In this document: piece after piece, positions 1 to 5,391 of the stretch
How the letters are laid out: each line of letters starts with the position of its first letter
How positions within the stretch are numbered: the first letter of the stretch is position 1
Assembly (NCBI GenBank): GCA_934565775.1
Contig: CAKTIN010000103.1
Location: forward strand, 1-5,767
DNA: 5,767 nt
Source of the DNA: an uncultured Oscillospiraceae bacterium
GTDB taxonomy: Bacteria > Bacillota > Clostridia > Oscillospirales > Oscillospiraceae
Reading direction: 5' to 3'
Notes under the pieces: model-generated
Told to the model about the DNA's origin: nothing
Databases searched by the model: none
What the model saw: the letters and a program-made list of their open reading frames with translations, nothing else
Program-made: the position numbers and the translations under genes

Positions 1-1
1 C

Positions 2-1252
2 CGCAAGACCTATGTGGGGGCCATGCCCGGCCGGATCATGACCGCCGTGGCCCAGGCGGGCTCCAAGAACGCCCTGCTCCTGCTGGATGAGGTGGATAAG
101 CTGGGATCCGACTATCGGGGGGACCCCTCTGCGGCCCTGCTGGAGGTCCTGGACGGGGAGCAGAATGCCACCTATCGGGATCACTATCTGGAGATTCCCT
201 TTGATCTCAGTGAGATGATGTTTATCACCACCGCCAACACCACGGACACCATCCCCCGGCCTCTGCTGGACCGGATGGAGGTCATTTCCCTGGACTCCTA
301 CACCGACGAGGAGAAGCTGATGATCGCAAAGAACCATCTGCTGCCCAAGCAGATGAAGAAGCACGGCCTGCGGAAGGCCCAGCTCCGGATCGGGGACGAC
401 TGCCTGCGGGAGATCATCACCTGCTATACCCGGGAGTCCGGCGTCCGGAATCTGGAACGGGAGCTGGGAAAGGTCTGCCGGAAGGCGGATATGCTGCTGG
501 TGGGGGAGAACGCGCCCAAGCGCGTGACCGTGACCGGTTCAAATCTGGAAGAGTTCCTGGGGGTGCGCCGGTTCCTGCCCGACACCCTGCCGGAGACGGA
601 CCAGGTGGGGCTGGTGACGGGCCTGGCCTGGACGGCCGTGGGCGGCGAGACCCTGGAGGTCGAGGTCAATGTGATGGATGGCTCCGGCAAGCTGGAGCTG
701 ACCGGCAATCTGGGGGACGTGATGAAGGAATCCGCCCACGCGGCGGTGAGCTATATCCGCACCCGGACGGCGGAGCTGGGGATCGACCATGATTTCTATA
801 AGACCAAGGATATTCACATTCACTTCCCGGAGGGCGCCGTGCCCAAGGACGGCCCCTCTGCAGGCGTGACGGTCTGCACCGCACTGGTTTCCGCTCTGAC
901 GGGAGCTCCCGTGCGGCGGGATGTCGCCATGACCGGTGAGATTTCTATCCGGGGCCGGGTGCTGCCCATCGGCGGTCTGAAGGAAAAGACCATGGCGGCT
1001 CTGCGCCATGGGATCCGGACGGTCATTCTTCCCAAGGCCAACGAGCGGGATCTGGAGGAGATTGACCAGACGGTGCGCAAGAGTCTGAATTTCATTACGG
1101 TGGACCATGTGGACAGCGTGCTCCAGGCGGCGCTCTACCTTCCCAAGCGGGAGGAGGCTGCGGTCCAGGAGCCCCAGCCGGAGGAAGCGCCTCTGCTTCT
1201 GCCCCATGCTCCGGCCAATGGCACCGGGCGGAAGCCCGCGCTGCGTCAGTGA
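2..1252 (+). CDS. lon: ATP-dependent protease Lon (LonA type), C-terminal part, 5'-truncated by window edge
   Basis: This is the second half of LonA, the cytosolic AAA+ serine protease that unfolds and degrades damaged and regulatory proteins. The reading frame is open from base 2, so the true start lies upstream; 416 residues are visible. The fragment opens in the AAA+ module with the family sequence [10 protein letters not shown]. Walker B (LLLLDEVDK, Asp and Glu codons at 86-91), the sensor-1 region (TTAN), an arginine-finger region (LLDRME) and the sensor-2 segment (SGVRNLERE) follow. The protease domain has the catalytic Ser in PKDGPSAG (codon 857-859) and the catalytic Lys in GGLKEK (codon 980-982), so the Ser-Lys dyad is intact. 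The last 35 or so residues, after the usual C-terminal helix, form a Pro/Glu/Ala-rich tail. The Walker A motif and the N-terminal substrate-binding domain are outside the window. ysxC follows 7 nt downstream, the same order as in Bacillus subtilis. Identification is secure. Confidence 0.97.
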   Translation, partial: RKTYVGAMPGRIMTAVAQAGSKNALLLLDEVDKLGSDYRGDPSAALLEVLDGEQNATYRDHYLEIPFDLSEMMFITTANTTDTIPRPLLDRMEVISLDSYTDEEKLMIAKNHLLPKQMKKHGLRKAQLRIGDDCLREIITCYTRESGVRNLERELGKVCRKADMLLVGENAPKRVTVTGSNLEEFLGVRRFLPDTLPETDQVGLVTGLAWTAVGGETLEVEVNVMDGSGKLELTGNLGDVMKESAHAAVSYIRTRTAELGIDHDFYKTKDIHIHFPEGAVPKDGPSAGVTVCTALVSALTGAPVRRDVAMTGEISIRGRVLPIGGLKEKTMAALRHGIRTVILPKANERDLEEIDQTVRKSLNFITVDHVDSVLQAALYLPKREEAAVQEPQPEEAPLLLPHAPANGTGRKPALRQ

Positions 1253-1256
1253 GGTG
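1251..1256 (+). promoter_or_regulatory. ribosome binding site of ysxC overlapping the lon stop codon
   Basis: GAGGTG begins inside the TGA stop of lon and ends 3 nt before the ATG at 1260. It matches the anti-Shine-Dalgarno core and decides the ysxC start. The overlap suggests that ribosomes finishing lon can re-initiate on ysxC, so the two genes are probably translationally coupled. Confidence 0.8.
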
Positions 1257-1259
1257 CTT

Positions 1260-1844
1260 ATGAATCTGCACAATGCACAATTTGTGATTTCCGCCGCCAA
1301 GCCCGGGGACTTTCCCCGGGACGGCCTGCCGCAGATCGCCTTTGCCGGGAAGTCCAACGTGGGAAAATCCTCGGTGATCAATAAGCTCCTGCTGCGGAAG
1401 AATTTTGCCCGGGTGGGCGAGGCCCCCGGAAAGACCACCCATATCAACTATTTCCGCATTGACGAGAAGGCCTATTTTGTGGACCTGCCCGGCTACGGCT
1501 ATGCCAAGGTGTCCCAGGCAGAGAAGGACCGGTGGGGGAGACTCATTGAGGGCTACTTCGCCGGGGGGCATATTGACCTAGGCGTGATGATCGTGGATGC
1601 CCGGCACAAGCCCACCGCCAACGATGTGACCATGGCGGAATGGTTTAAGGGCACCGGCTGCCCCTTTGTGGTGGTGGCCAATAAGCTGGACAAGCTGCGC
1701 AAAAGCGATATTGGACCGAATTTGGCGGCGATTCGAGAGGGGCTGACCCTCCCGGAGACTTGCCCGCTCATCGCCTTCTCTGCGGAGAAGGGGGACGGCC
1801 GGGACGAGCTGCTGAAGTACATTTTTGCAGCGGTCAAAAAATAA
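1260..1844 (+). CDS. ysxC: ribosome biogenesis GTP-binding protein YsxC/EngB (YihA family)
   Basis: This is a small TRAFAC-class GTPase that binds the large ribosomal subunit during late assembly and is essential in many bacteria. The product is 194 residues, the usual length for the family. All G motifs are present: G1 GKSNVGKS (residues 30-37), G2 Thr in PGKTT (about 59), G3 DLPGYG (75-80), G4 NKLDK (141-145) and G5 SAEKG (174-178). The GYGYA run after G3 is typical of EngB. The frame is also open upstream, but ATG 1260 is chosen because it has a well-placed GAGGTG site and gives the family-like N-terminus MNLHNAQFV. It probably shares a transcript with lon, with no promoter visible between them, and ends at a strong hairpin 5 nt after the stop. 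Nothing suggests damage. Identification is secure. Confidence 0.97.
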   Translation: MNLHNAQFVISAAKPGDFPRDGLPQIAFAGKSNVGKSSVINKLLLRKNFARVGEAPGKTTHINYFRIDEKAYFVDLPGYGYAKVSQAEKDRWGRLIEGYFAGGHIDLGVMIVDARHKPTANDVTMAEWFKGTGCPFVVVANKLDKLRKSDIGPNLAAIREGLTLPETCPLIAFSAEKGDGRDELLKYIFAAVKK

Positions 1845-1849
1845 AATGA

Positions 1850-1877
1850 GGCCCCGGCGGTTTGGTCCGCCGGGGCC
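1850..1877. terminator. bidirectional rho-independent terminator between ysxC and the convergent membrane-protein gene
   Basis: A perfect 11-bp inverted repeat (GGCCCCGGCGG / CCGCCGGGGCC) has a 6-nt loop at 1861-1866. Read leftward, the stem is followed by a run rich in T (complement of 1836-1849), a classic intrinsic terminator for the gene ending at 1884. Read rightward, the tail TGTTGATT is only moderately T-rich, so termination of lon-ysxC may be less efficient. It lies between the two convergent stop codons, which are only 39 nt apart. Confidence 0.88.
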
Positions 1878-1883
1878 TGTTGA

Positions 1884-2351
1884 TTAAGGATGCAGCACGG
1901 GGCCGAAGAATTCGGTCCAGCCAACGCCGTCCGTATGGGGCAGGGCGAAGTGGACGCTCGTCAGAGTGGGGCAGGTGTAAAAGTCGTAAAGATACAGAAT
2001 TTGCAGCGTTTCCGGCCCTACCTCCTTAAAAACGGCGGTGTCCGGTGGAGAGAGCTTCTCGCGGATCTCCGCAGAGAGCCGCTGGAAGAAGCCGTGAGGC
2101 CGGTCGTAGGGCACATAGGAAAATGTCCGGCCGTCAACGGTCAGGGTGCCCTGCACCGAGAGCGGACGCAGAAGGTAGCGCCGAAGAGTTAGGTCCGCAG
2201 TGAGTTCCCTTTCCTCGCCGCCGGCGGAGGTCACAAGGACGGTACGCTGGACCCGGATGGGCTGACGGTACCAGAGATACCCCGCCAGGAGCCCCAGGAG
2301 CACCAGACAGAGCAGAACGGCCCAGACGGGGGAGACGTGCGCCTTCTTCAT
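1884..2351 (-). CDS. uncharacterised protein with a single N-terminal membrane anchor
   Basis: I do not recognise this 155-residue protein. It begins with a short basic segment (MKKAHVSP) and one strong hydrophobic helix at about residues 8-27, followed by charged residues. It is therefore probably anchored in the cytoplasmic membrane with a domain of about 125 residues outside. Cys15 lies inside the helix but the residue before it is Leu, so it is not a lipobox. The exported part alternates hydrophobic and polar residues (for example VQRTVLV, SVQGTLTVDGRTFSYV), which suggests beta strands, and ends with a Tyr-rich segment (LQILYLYDFY). The ATG at 2351 is preceded at 6 nt by a strong GGAGGA site (2358-2363). 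The gene stands alone between a terminator upstream and another downstream, with its own promoter. Codon use matches its neighbours. That it is a real gene is well supported; its function is unknown. Confidence 0.85.
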   Translation of the reverse strand: MKKAHVSPVWAVLLCLVLLGLLAGYLWYRQPIRVQRTVLVTSAGGEERELTADLTLRRYLLRPLSVQGTLTVDGRTFSYVPYDRPHGFFQRLSAEIREKLSPPDTAVFKEVGPETLQILYLYDFYTCPTLTSVHFALPHTDGVGWTEFFGPVLHP

Positions 2352-2402
2352 AAAAGTTCCTCCTATTCAATAGATATTGAAATGAATGAGCTTTCCGCTT
2401 CA

Positions 2403-2431
2403 AGAATATCATAGAACAGAAGGAAAAGCAA
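2403..2431 (-). promoter_or_regulatory. probable sigma-A promoter (extended -10) for the membrane-anchored protein
   Basis: On the minus strand TTGCTT (2426-2431) and TATTCT (2403-2408) are separated by 17 nt. A TGA triplet directly precedes the -10 box, giving the TGn of an extended -10 promoter. The -35 box is weak (3 of 6) and the -10 matches 4 of 6. It lies in the only AT-rich stretch between the preceding terminator and the start codon, and would give a leader of about 45 nt. Confidence 0.55.
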
Positions 2432-2450
2432 CTTCTTTTTGTGCAAAATC

Positions 2451-2485
2451 CAAAAAATTCCCCCGAGGCTGTGCCTCGGGGGAAT
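2451..2485 (-). terminator. rho-independent terminator at the end of the yqeG-pepP-efp-acidic protein cluster
   Basis: A perfect 13-bp inverted repeat (2457-2469 with 2473-2485) has a 3-nt loop. Read leftward, the stem runs straight into a T run (complement of 2452-2457), the textbook form of an intrinsic terminator. It lies 23 nt after the stop codon of the acidic zinc-ribbon gene and upstream of the promoter of the next leftward gene, so it separates two transcription units. Confidence 0.92.
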
Positions 2486-2508
2486 GCTTCTATAGGGGGG
2501 TAGGGGGA

Positions 2509-3003
2509 TCAGTTCTCGTCCTCGTCCTCTTCCGTGGTGAACTCCAGGGTCTCGCCGCAGTTGGGGCAAACCATGCTGCCGCGCTCCAGAGTCTCCTCGT
2601 CGAAGTCGATGATCTCGCCGCACTTGCACTGGACTTCGTAAATGGTCTCGTCGCCGAAGTCGTAGTCGTCTTCGTCCTCGTCGGCGGAGGAATCGTCCTC
2701 CTCGTCTAATTCGTCGAAATCCTCGTCCTCTTCGTAGTCGTCGTCCTCGTCGTCATAGTAGTCGAAGTCGTCGTCCTCGTCCAGGTCTGCGATGAAGTCG
2801 TCAATAGCGTCCAGATCATCTTCGATCTCGTCCAGCTCGTCGGAAATGGCAATGGTGGTATCCTCGATGTTCTCGACCTTCTTCGACAGGTCGCCCAGCA
2901 GGTCCACGATGGCGGCGATCATTTTCCCGGCGCCGTCCTCGGTGTCCAGCTTCATGCCTTCCATCAGGCCCTTCAGGTAAGCAGATTTCTCGGAAAGTGT
3001 CAT
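2509..3003 (-). CDS. very acidic coiled-coil protein with C-terminal zinc ribbon (CD1247 N-terminal-domain type)
   Basis: The 164-residue product resembles clostridial proteins annotated by their CD1247-like N-terminal domain; this assignment is from memory of the N-terminal pattern (MTLSEKSAYLKGLMEG) and is moderately sure. Three parts are visible. An N-terminal helical segment (1-30) leads into a likely coiled coil (about 31-75, with regular Ile/Leu/Val spacing). A linker of almost only Asp and Glu with some Tyr and Phe follows (about 75-118). The C-terminal zinc ribbon has CxC (C126, C128) and CPNC (C146, C149), all four ligands present. ATG 3003 is preferred because GGAG lies 6 nt upstream and it gives the family-like N-terminus; an in-frame ATG at 3015 would add four residues and has a poorer site. 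No signal peptide or membrane segment is present, so it is probably cytosolic. Function is unknown; a DNA-, RNA- or protein-binding role is only a guess. It lies 87 nt after efp and is probably cotranscribed with it. Confidence 0.87.
   Translation of the reverse strand: MTLSEKSAYLKGLMEGMKLDTEDGAGKMIAAIVDLLGDLSKKVENIEDTTIAISDELDEIEDDLDAIDDFIADLDEDDDFDYYDDEDDDYEEDEDFDELDEEDDSSADEDEDDYDFGDETIYEVQCKCGEIIDFDEETLERGSMVCPNCGETLEFTTEEDEDEN
2650..2841 (-). repeat. low-complexity GAN-codon tract encoding an Asp/Glu-rich stretch
   Basis: On the coding strand this stretch consists mostly of GAC, GAT, GAA and GAG codons, seen on the plus strand as imperfect repeats of GTC and CTC triplets. It encodes the acidic end of the coiled coil and the linker of the zinc-ribbon protein. 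It is an imperfect in-frame triplet tract, not a mobile or tandem unit, and could vary in length by slippage without breaking the frame. Confidence 0.7.
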
Positions 3004-3020
3004 AATAAACTCCATTCTGC

Positions 3021-3089
3021 CGCTTTTCTCCGTGAAAAGCGCACGCCCCAAAGCGGCGGGGAGGGGCGGACGCCTCCGGCTATGCCGGA
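3021..3089 (-). other. GC-rich intergenic stretch with three inverted repeats between efp and the acidic protein gene
   Basis: Three short perfect hairpins lie between the efp stop and the next start: a 6-bp stem with 3-nt loop (3075-3080 with 3084-3089), a 6-bp stem with 13-nt loop (3044-3049 with 3063-3068) and an 8-bp stem with 5-nt loop (3021-3028 with 3034-3041). None is followed by a T run, so they are not standard terminators, and no good -10 box is visible. They may affect read-through, RNA processing or stability between the two genes; this is inference. Confidence 0.45.
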
Positions 3090-3090
3090 A

Positions 3091-3654
3091 TTAGCCCTTG
3101 GCGCGGCCCAGGTACTCGCCGGTACGGGTGTCCAGAGAGATCTTGTCGCCCTCGTTGATGAACAGGGGCACCTTCACCTCGGCCCCGGTCTCCACGGTGG
3201 CGGGCTTGGTCACGTTGGTGGCGGTGTTGCCGGCGAAGCCCGGCTCGGTCTTGGTGACGACCAGGTCCACAAAGTTGGGGGCCTCCACGCCGAACACGTT
3301 GCCCTTATAGGACATGATGGTGCAGGTGTCGTTCTCCTTCACAAAGCGGAAGCTGTCGTCCAGGACGTCCTTCTCAATGGGAACCATCTCGTAGGTGTCC
3401 ATATCCATGAAGTAGTACAGGTCGCCGTCGTTGTAGCTGTATTCCATCTTCTTGCGCTCGATATAGGCGGCGGGATACTTGTCGTTGGGGTTGAAGGTGG
3501 TCTCGGTGACGCCGCCGGTAATGACGTTGCGCATCTTCACGCGGACGAAGGCAGCGCCCTTGCCGGGCTTGACGTGCTGGAATTCGACGATCTGCATGAC
3601 CTTGCCGTCCATATCGAAGGTAACGCCGTTTCTAAAATCGCTGACAGAAATCAT
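3091..3654 (-). CDS. efp: translation elongation factor P
   Basis: EF-P enters the ribosomal E site and stimulates peptide-bond formation when ribosomes stall on consecutive prolines. The 187-residue product has the full three-domain length: an N-terminal KOW-like domain (about 1-62) and two OB-fold domains (about 67-127 and 131-185). The modifiable lysine is Lys32 in VKPGKGAAF, the same position as in Bacillus subtilis, where it carries a 5-aminopentanol group. No modification enzyme is encoded in the window. Family landmarks include AYIERKKM, DGDLYYFMD and the C-terminal DTRTGEYLGRA signature. ATG 3654 has a GGAGGA site at 6 nt (3661-3666). It lies downstream of the Xaa-Pro peptidase gene, with a good promoter of its own in the gap, and upstream of the acidic zinc-ribbon gene. 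Identification is secure. Confidence 0.98.
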   Translation of the reverse strand: MISVSDFRNGVTFDMDGKVMQIVEFQHVKPGKGAAFVRVKMRNVITGGVTETTFNPNDKYPAAYIERKKMEYSYNDGDLYYFMDMDTYEMVPIEKDVLDDSFRFVKENDTCTIMSYKGNVFGVEAPNFVDLVVTKTEPGFAGNTATNVTKPATVETGAEVKVPLFINEGDKISLDTRTGEYLGRAKG

Positions 3655-3667
3655 AAATTATCCTCCT

Positions 3668-3684
3668 AATCTGAAAAACAGATT
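3668..3684 (-). promoter_or_regulatory. small hairpin in the efp leader next to the ribosome binding site
   Basis: AATCTG (3668-3673 on the plus strand) pairs with CAGATT (3679-3684) around a 5-nt loop. In the efp mRNA this 6-bp stem ends just 1 nt before GGAGGA. It could tune initiation or protect the 5' end, but it is short and AU-containing, and it leaves the ribosome binding site free. Confidence 0.4.
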
Positions 3685-3704
3685 CCGTCTAAAATCTCGT
3701 TCCT

Positions 3705-3733
3705 ATTTTAACCGATACTAGCCTGTTTTTCAA
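3705..3733 (-). promoter_or_regulatory. sigma-A promoter of efp
   Basis: On the minus strand TTGAAA (-35, 3728-3733, 5 of 6 to consensus) and TAAAAT (-10, 3705-3710, 5 of 6) are spaced exactly 17 nt. This gives a leader of roughly 45 nt. It lets efp and the acidic-protein gene be transcribed independently of yqeG-pepP. No terminator hairpin is seen after pepP, so upstream transcripts may also read through. Confidence 0.8.
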
Positions 3734-3753
3734 GATATTTTTTCTCTTTTTTC

Positions 3754-4821
3754 TTACAAAATCATGAGCTCCATCTTGGGACTCTTGGTGATGACCCGGC
3801 AGCCGTCCTCTTCAAAGATGGCCACGTCCTCAATCCGCACGCCAAACTTGCCGGGCAGGTAAATGCCGGGCTCCGCCGAGCAGACGGAATGCAGGGGCAT
3901 GGGAACCGTGCTGCGGGTGTTACAGAAGGGGGCCTCGTGAATCTCAAGGCCCAGGCTGTGCCCGTAGCTGTGGGAGAAGTAGGGGCCGTAGCCGGCGTCG
4001 GTAATGACCTTCCGGGCGGCGGCGTCCACGCTCTGGCCGGTCACGCTGGCCTTGCTGGCGGCGATGCCTGCCAGCTGCGCCTTCAGGACGGTGTAATAGA
4101 CCTCCTTCATCTCGTCGGTGGCATAGCCCAGCGCCACGGTCCGGGTCATATCGGAGCAGTAACCCTGATACAGCACGCCGAAGTCCATGGTGATGAAGTC
4201 GCCCTTTTGCAGCTTCCGCTCCCCGGGCACGCCGTGGGGCATACTGGTGTTGGTCCCGGAGACCACGATGGGATCAAAGGACAGGCCGTCCGCGCCGTTC
4301 TTATACAGGCAGTAGATCAGCTCGGCGCAGAGCGCCTTCTCGCTCATGCCCTCGTGGATCCGGGTGCAGACCTCCGCAAAGGCCCGGTCGGTGATCTCCT
4401 GGGCCTTTACCATCCGGTCCAGCTCCCAGGGCTCCTTGCTGGCCCGGAAGGCGTTGATCTTCTCCTGCATGGGGACCAGCTTGGCCTTCAGATCGCGCTC
4501 ATAGCCGGTGAATTCCGCATGGGTCAGGTAGCTTTCCTCAAATCCCAGGACCGTCACGCCGAAGTCGGCGATGGCGGTATTCAGGCAGTTTACATAGCCC
4601 TTCCCGGCAGCGATGTCCAGCACCTCGAAGCCGCCGATGTTGTTCTGCGCGGATTCGATATAGCGGCTGTCGGTAAAGTAGCGGCAGCCCTTCTTGGTCA
4701 CGATGGCCACGCCCTCGGCAATGTCAAATTCCGCGGCGTACATCCGGCTGTACCGGGAGGTGAGCAGCAGGCCATCTACCTCGTCGTTCAGCAGAGACAG
4801 GTATTTTTCAATGTTCTTCAT
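3754..4821 (-). CDS. pepP: Xaa-Pro aminopeptidase/dipeptidase, M24 metallopeptidase family
   Basis: This enzyme removes an N-terminal residue in front of proline from peptides, using two metal ions in a pita-bread fold, and probably acts in the cytosol. The 355-residue product has the creatinase-like N-terminal domain (about 1-125) and the M24 catalytic domain (about 130-355), the size of short clostridial PepP/PepQ-type proteins. All five metal ligands are seen: Asp213 (MDFG), Asp224 (CSDMTRT), His288 (YGHSLG), Glu317 (AEPGIY) and Glu331 (VRIEDV). The substrate-side histidines His196 (MPHG) and His295 (EIHEAP) are also present. One oddity is that the usual GMV before the EPGIY loop reads HSV. 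The ATG at 4821 lies 2 nt after the yqeG stop, with its ribosome binding site inside yqeG. The family is certain; whether it prefers longer peptides or dipeptides cannot be decided from sequence alone. Confidence 0.93.
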   Translation of the reverse strand: MKNIEKYLSLLNDEVDGLLLTSRYSRMYAAEFDIAEGVAIVTKKGCRYFTDSRYIESAQNNIGGFEVLDIAAGKGYVNCLNTAIADFGVTVLGFEESYLTHAEFTGYERDLKAKLVPMQEKINAFRASKEPWELDRMVKAQEITDRAFAEVCTRIHEGMSEKALCAELIYCLYKNGADGLSFDPIVVSGTNTSMPHGVPGERKLQKGDFITMDFGVLYQGYCSDMTRTVALGYATDEMKEVYYTVLKAQLAGIAASKASVTGQSVDAAARKVITDAGYGPYFSHSYGHSLGLEIHEAPFCNTRSTVPMPLHSVCSAEPGIYLPGKFGVRIEDVAIFEEDGCRVITKSPKMELMIL

Positions 4822-4823
4822 GT

Positions 4824-5321
4824 CTAAAGTCTCCTTCTTCTGGCTGCGAAAATGAAGGGCAGCTCCAAAAGGTGCCGCAGCTTCAGCCAGATTGTATGAT
4901 TGTCAATGGCGGGGATGAGGATGGAGTACACCCCCGCGCAGTTGGCGCCAAGAGTATCGGTAAAGATCTGGTCCCCCACCAGGGCGCACTCCTCCGGCCG
5001 CCGGTGAAACCGGGAAAGGCAGGCCTGAATCCCCCGGGAGAAGGGCTTCTTCGCATGGGTGATGCAGGGAAGGCCGTACTGCCGACAGAAGGTGACGACC
5101 CGGGGCTTCTTGCTGTTTGATACGACGCACAGCTGCAGCTCCGGGCGCTGCATCCGGCTGAGCCAGGCGGCCATCTCCGGGGTGGGAGCGCTGGTGGTAT
5201 ACGGGACGATGGTGTTGTCAAAATCCAGCATCAGAAGCTTGATACCCCGGGCGGACAGTGCTTCCGGCGTCAGACTGGTGAGCGCCGGTGCAAGGAGCCG
5301 GGGCAGGAAAGAAAAGCGCAT
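4824..5321 (-). CDS. yqeG: HAD-superfamily (subfamily IIIA) phosphatase, YqeG family
   Basis: This is a soluble HAD phosphohydrolase of the YqeG type, 165 residues long, with unknown physiological substrate. Motif I is LDFDNT (nucleophile Asp33, acid/base Asp35), motif II is VVSNS (Ser68), motif III is the lysine of KKPF (about 91-92) and motif IV is GDQIFTD (Asp117, Asp122). All catalytic residues are kept. The GDQIFTD form and the absence of a large cap domain fit YqeG and the related plant/yeast phosphatidylglycerophosphate phosphatases, so a lipid-phosphate substrate is possible but unproven. The ATG at 5321 has GGAGG at 7 nt (5329-5333). It is the first gene of the leftward cluster, with a near-consensus promoter in front. 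Its last codons (four arginines, AGA/AGG) form the ribosome binding site of pepP. Confidence 0.93.
   Translation of the reverse strand: MRFSFLPRLLAPALTSLTPEALSARGIKLLMLDFDNTIVPYTTSAPTPEMAAWLSRMQRPELQLCVVSNSKKPRVVTFCRQYGLPCITHAKKPFSRGIQACLSRFHRRPEECALVGDQIFTDTLGANCAGVYSILIPAIDNHTIWLKLRHLLELPFIFAARRRRL
4831..4838 (-). promoter_or_regulatory. ribosome binding site of pepP embedded in the 3' end of yqeG
   Basis: AGAAGGAG on the minus strand lies 9 nt before the pepP ATG and inside the last codons of yqeG, which ends 2 nt before pepP starts. This supports translational coupling of the two genes and fixes the pepP start. Confidence 0.8.
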
Positions 5322-5362
5322 AGGGATGCCTCCGCTTTCGTAAAATGTTCTGAGCTTGAACC

Positions 5363-5391
5363 ATTATAGCACAGGAAGCCGGTGTTGTCTA
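5363..5391 (-). promoter_or_regulatory. strong sigma-A promoter of the yqeG-pepP(-efp) cluster
   Basis: On the minus strand TAGACA (-35, 5386-5391, 5 of 6) and a perfect TATAAT (-10, 5363-5368) are separated by 17 nt. A TGC triplet before the -10 adds an extended -10 element. The transcript would start about 35 nt before the yqeG ATG. A 4-bp inverted repeat GTTC/GAAC (5347-5361) lies around the start site but is too short to call an operator. Confidence 0.88.

Noticed and set aside
539..1447. Long leftward open frame opposite lon and ysxC (302 residues)
   Set aside because: It lies antisense to two unmistakable genes, has a composition typical of the reverse frame of GC-rich coding DNA (rich in Arg, His, Gly, Gln), and has no convincing start context.
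2478..2507. Possible G-quadruplex from three G runs on the plus strand
   Set aside because: Only three runs of five or six G are present and no fourth run is close. One run already forms the arm of a terminator stem.
3004..3051. Longer N-terminus for the acidic protein from TTG 3051
   Set aside because: It would run through a hairpin-rich leader, has a poor start context, and adds residues not expected for the family. ATG 3003 has GGAG at 6 nt.
3082..3669. Rightward open frame opposite efp
   Set aside because: It is the antisense shadow of a complete EF-P gene and shows no recognisable protein features.
3889..4827. Long rightward open frame opposite pepP (312 residues)
   Set aside because: Its sequence is a Gly/Val/His/Leu-rich antisense shadow of the M24 peptidase gene, whose five metal ligands are all intact on the other strand.
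5347..5361. Inverted repeat GTTC-7-GAAC near the yqeG transcription start, considered as a LexA-like operator
   Set aside because: Only 4 bp per arm, and the half-site order and spacing do not match the Firmicutes LexA box (GAAC-4-GTTC).
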